Made by a program: the position numbers and the translations under genes. 64,000 nucleotides of DNA from Zopfochytrium polystomum. Lineage: Eukaryota > Chytridiomycota > Chytridiomycetes > Chytridiales > Chytridiaceae. Shown here one piece after another: positions 44,530-53,492 of this stretch (position 1 is the stretch's first letter; each line of letters starts with the position of its first letter). The stretch spans positions 248,001-312,000 of the forward strand of contig JAIVFJ010000044.1 of NCBI GenBank assembly GCA_025765615.1, given 5' to 3'. The notes beneath the pieces are model-generated. The model was not told where the DNA came from and searched no databases. It worked only from the letters and a program-made list of their open reading frames with translations.

Positions 44530-45553
44530 TTAATCAAAAGTTTCTCTTCTTTTTATCCCTTTAATCACATCTTCCGACGTATAACTTTTACTCCCGTATT
44601 TGTCACAACAACCTCGTTTGTGTTCATTTCTACACTCCTTACATATCATTCGCTTTAATTGCTGATATCTACTATCACATGCCAGTATACTTCCTTTACA
44701 ATTTTGACCTGTTTTGTTTGTGGTGTCTCTCTCATAATTTGACTTAATGTCTTTCAGTTTCAATACAGAATGCTCATCGTAGACATAATGTATTTTGACA
44801 TACTTGAAAAACGGATTTCTTTCTGTTCTAAGAGGACGGTTCAAGTGCGTCCCCCCTTTGGAAAATAAAAAAAGAATTTCTTTTTCGGCCAATCAGGGAA
44901 TTTCTGTTCCCCCTTTTCTCCCCCCTCGGCGAGGGGACCTCTGCGGGTCACTTTTTTGATTTTCCATCCCCCTTTTTGAAAATCGCTTCCAATAAAAATA
45001 AAAAAAAAGTTGCTTTGTCATCCGGCTCTGGCGACGCTCACCCGGCTCCAGCGACGCACGCCCGCCCGAAGGACGATGACGGAGGACGGCCACGAGGTCT
45101 CTTCTCTTTCACTTGGTTGTCCGCCATCTACTTGACTTGGATCTCTTTCTTTTGATTGGACAAGAAATATGGAAGGAAAAGGGGGATGTGTCCCCCTTTG
45201 AACCACCCTTTTTGATTTTTCAAAAATTCCGCGAAAGGGGGGACGCACTTGAACCGTCCCCTAAGATCCTCTTGCTTTTCAATGAAATAAGAAGGTGCCA
45301 CATCCCATATGCTTTTATTTCTGACACGCTCCTCCCATTTTTTGTACAACAATGTGGACTTGTACAATATTGCATCTAGTTCTTCTTTTCTAATTCTATC
45401 AATCAACGATGTGTCTTTCTGTCTAACGATGTTTTCAAACTGTGCAACCATCACACGTCTGCTAATTTGCCCCATATCTGTATAACTGATCATGTAATTA
45501 CTTGCAAACATCAAAGGTGTTTTCCATACAAAGTCCACTGCAACTCTATCAAA
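44530..45553 (-). pseudogene. Viral-type SF3 helicase C-terminal relic B2
   Basis: Minus-strand fragments read VWKTPLMFASNYMISYTD, GQISRRVMVAQFENIV, KSIWDVAPSYFIEKQEDLR, matching the sensor region and C-terminal part of SF3 helicases from virophage/polinton-like and large DNA viruses. A MITE (44832-45261) splits it. Beyond the MITE it continues TERNPFFKYVK and ends with a Cys-rich knuckle (ICKECRNEHKRGCCDKYG) and a stop. Its upstream edge meets an antisense copy of the 81-aa family at 45557. The ATPase half is not contiguous with it. Confidence 0.6.
44829..45264. mobile_element. Harbinger-like MITE, family 2
   Basis: Element 44832-45261 (430 bp). Its ends read (GAGG/GGGG)ACGGTTCAAGTGCGTCCCCCC in inverted orientation, and TAA duplications lie on both sides (44829-44831, 45262-45264). 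The outer TIR resembles family 1 (GAGGTCGTTTCAAGTGG), but the interior is different. It interrupts helicase relic B2. Confidence 0.85.
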
Positions 45554-45556
45554 ACT

Positions 45557-45766
45557 CTTTCCAAGTCTGATTTTATTAGACTTAATCTCGCGGTTACAAA
45601 TGAATTTCAGCATCTTAAATCGCAAAATCCAACGCTTGTCAGTAACCTTATGTACAATGTTCGTAATCCTGATATAACGCGCAAGTCCTCCAGTAATTAT
45701 AGGGAAAAAAAGCGTCAAGAACAACAACAAGGTTCACAGTTACCACAACTTCTCGACTGTATGTAA
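45557..45766 (+). pseudogene. 81-aa family, copy 3, 5' truncated
   Basis: Reads SIKTLSKSDFIRLNLAVTNEF... to QLPQLLDCM and a stop, with the family's basic Gln-rich tail. Similarity to copy 4 stops abruptly at CTCTATCAAAACTC, leaving no start codon of its own. It lies antisense to helicase relics on both sides. Confidence 0.6.
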
Positions 45767-45926
45767 TTAAAATTTACTTTATATACCATTATGGTCATAA
45801 TAGTTACTAAGATTCTCATACACATTTTCGACCACAAATGTACATGAGAATCACATTTCGTCGTTTGACTTGCTATCCATTGTACATTTTGTTCTGCACA
45901 CGCCTTACAATCAGCACTCACCCAAC

Positions 45927-46982
45927 TTAAACTCGAGGTCTATTAAATGGAGCTTCTTGTTTGACTGATTCAGGTTCTTTAACATTTTTATGATAGTATT
46001 GAATCATAATTTTCATTAAAGCTTTTATATAGTAATCTGAATCTGAGTCTAGTTCAGAATCATTTGTGTGTATAGCTTTTGCACGTCGATTAAAGTATAA
46101 TTCTGGCAAAGTGTCACATAACACAAACACTTTTGAATGCACTTTACACTTATCATGTTCAAATATCTCTGAATAGTTCCACTAGCCATATGATATGGTG
46201 ACATTGTCATGTACGCAAATTTCTTTTTTTTGAGATAAAACAAGTGATCATTAGGACGAGGGTAGTTTCTATCAGCTTTAATGATTTCATCACCTAATAG
46301 TTCATATGAACTGAATTCAAATGCTTTAATCATTAGATCTACAAGTTTCTTGCCACCAGGTCCACTCAAATAAACAATACTTTGACCAGTGTGGTAGAGA
46401 GCATGACTCATAGATTTTTTCAAGTATTCACGAATGTTTCTGTGAGGAACAATTTCCTTTAAAAATTTTTCAAATCTAGTTGTATTAATATTTTCATCAT
46501 AATCGTAACTTAATCATTTTGAACAGTAATCATCTTTACTGAAAGGTTTGAAACATTTTTCTTCAAGATGATATGTTCCATTTTTTAAAGGAATGAACTC
46601 AGAGTTTGAATCCAATCGTTCTTCAAATCCTCCTGGAACCAGGCTATTTGTGCATTACCTATAATATCTCGTTTGACGAGAGGTTTTAGTTCATTTAATC
46701 TGTCATTTATTTTTTAACAATTTCAGGACGATCATTGTATTTGTCTTTTAAATGGAGATAAACAGTTGGAAAAATATTATTCAAGAAAATAGTCACTTTT
46801 AACTTATTGACATCTTTTTTCCAGATACCATTATCATCAGAATCATCATAGTACCACCATTGATTTGTGTACGATGTTCTTTTTTTGGTGGAAGTATATA
46901 CAAATTTCCCTTTGAAACATTTATGCATGTCATAATAACTATCGATATTGTTTAATAAAAGTTCTTCACTTGTGTCTTCCAT
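45927..46982 (-). pseudogene. D5-like SF3 helicase relic B1
   Basis: From right to left on the minus strand: a D5_N-like start (MEDTSEELLLNNIDSYYD, WWYYDDSDDNGIWKKD) at 46982-46707; a decayed middle with stops; the helicase core at 46423-46049 with Walker A position reading SGPGGKKLVDL; then, in another frame, KVFVLCDTLPEL and a helical end (YYIKALMKIMIQYY) at about 46130-45927. It is homologous to relic A (EGPGGEKLMNL). Both lack the GxxxxGK(S/T) consensus in the same way, which suggests a common ancestral change. Confidence 0.6.
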
Positions 46983-47129
46983 TTATTTTATGATATACTT
47001 TTTTTTTCTTTTTCTTCTGTGCCCCTCCCCCCATTCCCGACATACACCTACAAAAAACCTTTGACTTTGCAAATGGCCCCACGCATTCTCTCCCACCCCC
47101 ATGCCACTCAAGCGCTCAACAGAATTTTC

Positions 47130-47947
47130 ATCAAACCTTTCACCAATTTGTCATCTACTTTTTCACTCCCATTCACTTCTAAAGTATGCACATATTCTGG
47201 TGGATTCTTGTCAAATAATGGTTTCTGTTTTGCAAATACATGTACTGCACACTTGACATCTGACCATTCTTTCATTCTTTGTGAATATATCGTATCTCCA
47301 TTTTCTGCAAAGAAATATACTAATCTATATTGATTCTCTAATGCTCTCTTTTTTTTTTTCTGAAATCACTGCACTTCCCACAAAGAATAAATATCCAATT
47401 TGTGATTGATACTCTCCAAACATTTTTGTCAATAGTTCACACATTGTCTCCATTCCTCTCCCATGGTGAATCACTATACTATGTTTAGTTCCAATCAATG
47501 TTTCTGCTAAACATTTTATCGCTTTTTCTTTATTTTCTCCATACATTCCTTCTAAAAATTTGTTTGCAGTTTCTGTCTCTACATTTGGATCAAATTCTAT
47601 ACCACACGTTAATGTCACCTTTTCTTCCACTTTTCCTTTTCTGAACTCTTTTTTAATGTATCATATACACCATTTTTGAAACCTATTATATGTTTTTCTT
47701 TGTCGAGATCATATACACTTCCTTTACATAATTCTGCTAATTCTTCTACTATTTTCGATGTGTTTCTTATTATTTTTCTAAATGTTTTGTCTTCATACGC
47801 ACTGTATATTTCTGGAAAGTCTCGTATATAATTTGGTTCATGTTTTACGTATATTCCTGTATATTTATCGTACATGTACCATTCTTCTATTTCTTTTATG
47901 TATACCATTGGATCGTATAATTCTCTTATTTCTTTGGCTGTTATCAT
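47130..47947 (-). pseudogene. D5-like helicase relic C
   Basis: Starts MITAKEIRELYDPMVYIKEI and reads KHIIGFKNGVYDT, the D5_N hallmark. After a frameshift near 47635 it continues KFLEGMYGENKEKAIKC, then HHGRGMETMCELLTKMFGEY at the Walker A position. After another frame change near 47335 it continues to LVKGLMKILLSA and a stop at about 47130. It is more diverged from relics A and B1 than those are from each other. The ATP-binding consensus is lost here too. Confidence 0.6.
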
Positions 47948-48042
47948 CTCTCTTCTCTTTTCTTTAATTTTTTATTTAAAGATAATTCTTACCCTGCTCA
48001 TTCCTGACACTGTCACGTGACCTTGTCCTAAAAACCGCCATA

Positions 48043-48085
48043 AAAAAAAGCCCACAACACTGCTGGCTGCAGCGCTATGGGCTTT
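48043..48085. repeat. Hairpin repeat, copy 1
   Basis: AAAGCCCA and TGGGCTTT arms around a loop containing CTGCTGGCTGCAGCGC. It lies just downstream of the stop of the minus-strand frame at 48106. Copies 2 and 3 are at 48641-48684 and 48765-48813. Confidence 0.6.
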
Positions 48086-48105
48086 CTCTCTCACTCCCTT
48101 CTCAA

Positions 48106-48474
48106 CTATAATCCCTTTACATCTCCTATTTTGTGCACTACTATGTCATCTATACAGTTCAACATCATTCCTTGTCCATATTTTTTAAACATTTGCTTTG
48201 TGTTTTCTTCTTCCACTTCTTTCATTTTATTTTCCATTAACCATTCCTCACATGCTTTTCTTATTTCTTTCATGTCAATTCCTTCCAGATTTTTCCCTTC
48301 AACCACTTCCATAAATTCTTCAATCCTTCTTTTGTTTTCACTTGTGTGATCCAATTCCATGTTTGATTCTCCTTTCTTATCTCTTATTATTAGTATCTTA
48401 TTCGTCCATTTTCTCAAACTTAACATCTTTTCATAAGCCTCTGATGTTAGCTTTGATACCACATCTATATACAT
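48106..48474 (-). CDS. Hypothetical acidic/basic helical protein in AT-rich block
   Basis: 122-aa frame (MYIDVVSKLTSEAYEKM... ending VVHKIGDVKGL), rich in Glu and Lys (EEFMEVVEGKNLEGIDMKEI). No domain is recognised. It sits upstream of helicase relic C on the same strand and has the same AT-rich composition, so it probably belongs to the same virus-like DNA. A hairpin repeat lies 21 bp beyond its stop. Confidence 0.45.
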   Translation of the reverse strand: MYIDVVSKLTSEAYEKMLSLRKWTNKILIIRDKKGESNMELDHTSENKRRIEEFMEVVEGKNLEGIDMKEIRKACEEWLMENKMKEVEEENTKQMFKKYGQGMMLNCIDDIVVHKIGDVKGL

Positions 48475-49246
48475 TTTGACTTTCCTAACTCATCTGTTAT
48501 TACAAACACCTTCATTTTTTTATCTTATCTTCTTTCAAATTTAAGAAATCTTCTTTCTTTATCTTCACCATCATTCCCTTCCACTTCGTTCCTCATTCTT
48601 TCTTCATCCTTTTCTTTCAGTTTTTTCCCGCCAAGCCGTCATAAAAATGCCCTATAGTGGACACTGCTGTGCTAAGAGCTTTTCTTTCATTCTTGTGTAA
48701 TACTTTTTTTCTTTCCCTCTCTTTTTCATCCATTCTTTCTCTTCTCATATTCTTCTACATTCCATCATAAAAAAAAGCCCCTACCACTGCTGGCTGCAGC
48801 GCTAAGGGCTTTCTCTTATTTTTTTTTCTTCACACAATCCATTTCCCATGGGTAGTACCCCTTAAGAACCATCTTTCACTGTATCCATGCATTTGCTGAT
48901 AGTGTGTGAAAGTCATTGTCATGTTTGTTTTTGACAACACTAGAACTTTTCTGTTTCTGTGTGGTTCAATGTTCCAATGAATTTTCCTCCACTCGGTTGC
49001 TCTCTCTCCAATTATTTTAAATATCTCATTCTATCCTCATTTTGAATCACAAATCCAAAGTAATCTCCGACTTTGGCTTCGTTCCAAAGTGTCGCGTTCT
49101 TTATTTTTGATGTCACGTGAGAAATTGCTGTTTCTTTAGTTAAAAAAAAACAGCTTTTTGCTATTACTCAACGTTTATCTACAAACATGCATCAACATGG
49201 ATATTTATAGTGTATTTAACTTGCAATAGTTGAGAAACATGAATGA
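48475..49246. other. AT-rich stretch with hairpin repeats
   Basis: Hairpin copies 2 (48641-48684) and 3 (48765-48813) lie here, each with AAAA(A)(T/G)(G/C)CCC...(G)GGCTTT arms or a close variant. No gene is supported. Confidence 0.5.
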
Positions 49247-49540
49247 TCATGCTAGTGAATAAATCATAAGCAGACAGAGGGAATTAAACATATTTTTCGA
49301 GAACTTTTTAACTTCAGCATCTCCAAACTCGTCAAACTGTTTTTTGAGCAGTTCTCGCAACTCAACAAGTGACTGGTATTCGGGTCGTTTCTGGTCAACT
49401 ATTTTTAAAAACCTCAAATAAACCATTGTGTTTGGGGTACAATAGTTTATTGATTTTCCAATCAAAATGATAGAGAAAAAACAGAGATATATTCTATACC
49501 CAAGAAAGCAGAAGCTTTTGGAACTGGGTGGGGTTGTCAA
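49247..49540 (-). CDS. Possible small protein, weak support
   Basis: A 97-codon frame whose C-terminal two thirds (RFLKIVDQKRPEYQSLVELRE..., KQFDEFGDAEVKKF) look like a genuine helical protein. The N-terminal part is hydrophobic and odd. The likely start is an internal Met before VYLRFLK. No family is recognised. Confidence 0.3.
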   Translation of the reverse strand: MTTPPSSKSFCFLGYRIYLCFFSIILIGKSINYCTPNTMVYLRFLKIVDQKRPEYQSLVELRELLKKQFDEFGDAEVKKFSKNMFNSLCLLMIYSLA

Positions 49541-49665
49541 AACAAACTGCCCTTGTCTGGAGGGACAACGAAGTCAATGAAGGGCATTTAACGGGGAAAA
49601 AAAAAAATTAAAAAAAAAAATTGGAAAATTATCCGGGTCAGCTGACTTGTCACAAATAACACATT

Positions 49666-50563
49666 ATGTCGGTCAGCGATCATCGCCCCTCATGGCGTCG
49701 CAACTTTCTTCCCACGTACACACGGTTCGCGTCTCCGCTTCACGTTGCATTCCCTTTTCCTCCTCAGCCGGGCAAGAGAGTGATTATCGGCCCTGATCCG
49801 ATCCCAGATGCGGATGACGCTTCTCGCGAAGCAACCTTTTTGAACGTCCAAGCAATCCAACGTCTTGATACGGTGAACTGCCTTTGGGACGCATGCACGG
49901 TTCTCTGTGGATACATGATCGCGCACGCCAACCAGATTTTCGATCGATGCTCTTTGGGATCAAGGAACAGGTTCACAGTGGTTGAGATTGGAAGCGGTTG
50001 TGGGGTTCTGGGAATGGTTGCTGAGGAATGTCTTCAATCGCACGCGAGAACAAGGTCGGGAACCCCTGAAGTGGTGGTCGTCATGACAGAGATTGAATCC
50101 GAGATTGACGTTTTGAAGCAAACTGTTTCTCTCAACAAAGAAGGTAGTGTTTTTATATGTTCTGCGCCATGGAATTTACACGTTCATCTGTTCAGATCCA
50201 ACGCACCTTTTGGTTGAACCTCTTCCTTGGGGATCTGCTAGTCACCTGGATCGCTTGAGAGAAAAAGTTGGAGGCGGAACGCAACCGGACGAGCCTTGGG
50301 TGAACCTGATTTTGGCGACGGACATTGTTTACGAGCTGCAGCATTTTGACTTGTTGGTCGACACAATTGGGAGACTTTGCCCGCGAAATTCGTCGACAAG
50401 GCTCCTGATGGCTATGGAGAGACGATGGAGTGATATCACGCGTTTTTGGTGGGAAGATGTTTCGAAGCAGGGTTGGAAGTGGGAAATTGTTCCCAAAGGC
50501 GAGCGACGGGAGTGGTGGGAGGAAGTCGAAGAAATCGATGTTATTTGGATGTGGCGGTTATAA
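49666..50563 (+). CDS. METTL21-type protein lysine methyltransferase
   Basis: Two exons (49666-50143, 50196-50563; 52-nt intron) join in phase to 281 aa. Motif I reads VVEIGSGCGVLGM (about 105-117). LLVEPLPWG and LILATDIVYELQHFD follow; the D-x-x-Y (DIVY) signature is typical of the methyltransferase-16 (METTL21/FAM86) group, which transfers methyl groups from S-adenosylmethionine to lysines of protein substrates. The N-terminal Trp/Pro-rich segment (NCLWDACTVLCGYM) fits this family. The substrate cannot be told. Its stop is only 32 bp from the stop of the converging TIR-LRR gene. Confidence 0.85.
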
Positions 50564-50595
50564 GCAAGAGGCACGTTTATTCAACAAAACAATTC

Positions 50596-53015
50596 CTACA
50601 GACAGTCCACATACTGGAGCTTACTTAGTTTGGTCATCCATAACGGCGATATTCCAGGGTTATTACCGATACCGATATCTACTTTCACGTTTTGCAGCAC
50701 GTTGTACAACTGCTCCGCACCAGCACTGGTTATGTCACACCGAACCACAAACAGTGCCGTAAGTCCAACCCCATCTTTAACAAAGAATGGGATAATGTTT
50801 CCCAGCCCAACATCGCCGATAGCATTCTCCGAAATATCAAGGGTTTTGAGCTTCACGCCATTCATAGATATACCTTCGAGGAGCGTCGACAAAACACGAG
50901 GAAATACGGTGCAGCCAACCAGATATAATTCCGTCAAGGTATCACAGTGCGAGATTCCCGATGCCAGTACCATCATTACACGAGGATCGCACAATTGTAT
51001 TCCATCAAGGCGTAAGACACGAAGGGACTTGAGGCCTTTCTCGAGTGCAGTTGAAAGTGCCTCCATTTGCTTGTACGATTGCAACATTTCATTCCGCGCA
51101 AGGCCAAGTTCTTCCAATGTTCTATTCGTCTGCAATTGCTTTAGACCTTCTGAGGACAAGTCGCAACTGGCGATATCAATGGCCTTGACCGTCTCGTTGC
51201 TACTCAATGCGGTTCCAAAGTTATCTCCCTGCCGAATATTGTTGTTTCCGACACGAAGTTCGACAAGTTTCGTCTCATTCAACACATTCGCAATATCCAG
51301 TCCCCCTTGACAAAGATTATTTTCGGAAATATCAAGAAATTCCAGAGAAGTGCGAGGAAGAATTTTTGCAGCGCTACGAGCACCATCCTCTCCAATAAGA
51401 TTTCTGCGAAGATTAACTTTCTTAATAGGGACCGATTCCAGTGCGGCGAATATAGAGTCTGCGCCCGCATCTTGGATACAATTGTCACTTAAGTCGAGCT
51501 CGGTTAATCCTATAGCTGAATCATCGTTTTCGGAAAGACTTTTTGCCAGGCGATGAACATCCTTATCACAGAGCTTATTTCCGGAAAGAATCAAGTTCTT
51601 CAAATTTGAATTATACTGAAGAGATGCACCAATTCCGGACAGTTCAAACGTTAAGCCTTTGCTTTTAAGATCTGCAAAATCGAGTTACTGCCAGTAACTG
51701 AAACTGATACTTACTGATCGTCAGTGTCACCCAATTTGGGTTAAAGCGCACTGAATCAACCAAAATTTCGAATTCTTTGGTGGAAGCGGGCGCGAAATCA
51801 GCCTTTTCCACGCACCAGAGGTTGCCCGTTTTTTCTAATTCTTTGTAGAGTTCTTCTCTTTTTTTGTTGCGAGCGGAGAAGTTCTTAAGGGAATCTTCGC
51901 AGTGAGTAAGTAGATCCCGTGTATCAAAGGGTTCCGGGCAGACGAATGCTGTTTCACAACAATCAACACGAGTGGATAGCCGAACAGTTCAAACAATCTC
52001 ACCTTGAATTCGGCAAATAGCATCAAACAGAGCCTTGCACCTGCTTGAGGGGGTCTCGCTGGATCTAATGTCGTCAACTTTGGCCCCGATGAAAACTGCG
52101 TCAAAAATAAGAGTGTGCTGAATCGTTTTTCGAAAGACCACTCTTACTCGGGGTAACGATACACTTGTTGAACCTCTGAGCAATGAGGGACGTTTCCCAT
52201 TGACGGCGAAGATATTCATTACCCGCAGCGGGGTCACGAAGTGCTTCCAGAGCGGCTGGAGTAATAAGAAGGATCAAGACCTTGCTTCTTTTCATATCTA
52301 CAATTTCGTGGTCCTATAAACAGGATCAATCCAAAGCCAACTCCGACTGAACCTACTGGTCCCCACGAGTCAGCCACTGTTTCGAACGGTTTAGCATTTG
52401 AACGTACACCCGGCAGTGTCGTCATAACATGCTCCGGATTAAGAAATTTCTTCATCATTGAGAGTTTTAATCGATAGTGCAACTCTGATGCCAGCTTATG
52501 ATCTTTCTCGCTTCGATCATGACATATGAAGTAGTCATTTGAGTATTGGGAGTCATTATCTGGCCAGTCACGAAGAGCATCTTCAGTCGAAACCGGGGCT
52601 GCAAATTCACCCGACTTTTCGATATTGCGTTGCTGCAGTTCAATTTTTGCCTGTTGCCAGGAATTGATACATACACACCAAGGAGTGAACAAGCAATTAG
52701 ATACCTTTCGCAAGAACTGCAGGATTTCTTCTGCCTGGTTGATTGGTATCGGTGTTTCAGAAATTTGACGCCATCGGGTGAGACGTGTTTCGTGACGGAA
52801 ATTTACATACAAACCTCTTTGACAGCCGCCTTGTAATTAACCCGCGCATCCTCGATGATGCCCATCAAACATGTCAGATCTTCCGCGGACGAAGTGCTGA
52901 CTGAAAACTGATCGAAGGGCAACAAGGATGGCTCTCGGCAGACTGGAGCCGCGGCAAGTGAAGCGGGGTCGTTTGTTGTGGTCGGTGGCGCCACCGTGGA
53001 AGGTCCTCGCATCAT
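50596..53015 (-). CDS. TIR-LRR protein A
   Basis: Seven exons (53015-52815, 52734-52705, 52650-52357, 52313-52148, 52095-52003, 51948-51715, 51671-50596) join in phase to 697 aa; introns are 29-110 nt. A short N-terminal helical region (EEILQFLRKAKIELQQR) leads into a TIR domain: DYFICHDRSEKDHKLA, KRSKVLILLITPAAL, LRRQWETSL, then TPIFIGAKVD across an intron. Gln occupies the position that is Glu in protein B (LLLEWETAL), aligned with the NADase glutamate. A linker and about ten RNI-like leucine-rich repeats follow (LTELDLSDNCIQDAGA, LEFLDISENNL). No NB-ARC or NACHT module lies between. Head to head with TIR-LRR B. Likely a non-self sensor or partner; function is inferred. Confidence 0.82.
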
Positions 53016-53492
53016 TATGTATGTAATTTTTTTTTTTTTTTAATATTGCCCATTTCATTGAAAGTTGGACAACTCCCGTGGTCGTTCTGTCCACACACTT
53101 GTCAGCGACACACTGGTTGTTTTTGAAAAGGAAAAAAAAGGACTTGTCAGTGGATTGGGCTTGGCAGCCACATCTGTCTGCATCCTGTGTCGGGGAAACT
53201 GGTTCAACGTCGGGGAAAACTGGTCGCGGAAATTTTCAGCCACAGCACGAATATGCCCCCGCGTGTATGTTTATTGAAAGAGCAACACCGCTCCTGAAGG
53301 CCAAATTTCAACAGCACGCAATAAAACTATATTTCCAGAAAAGGAAGAAAAGTTTTGATGATTTCTTCGTGCCTTCGAGGTTCGCCAGAAGATGCGGTCG
53401 CTCCTGCTGTCGCTCTGGGCGGGGGCCCATCGCGCACCTCTCGACGCCAACAACTTCTCTCGTGCTTCGGCACCGCCGATCATGAAGACTTG
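53016..53492. promoter_or_regulatory. Bidirectional promoter region of the TIR-LRR pair
   Basis: 477 bp between the two divergent start codons, so both genes are probably driven from here. It contains a poly-T tract (53028-53041) and repeated GGGGAAAACTGGT(C/T)-like motifs near 53190-53225. No core element is certain. Confidence 0.5.

Noticed and set aside
45128..45266. Tail of the minus-strand frame 45128-45730 as helicase coding sequence
   Set aside because: This part is MITE sequence; the helicase match stops at the TAA duplication.
50630..51310. 226-aa plus-strand frame opposite the LRR region of TIR-LRR A
   Set aside because: Antisense to clear LRRs; no start context or domain.
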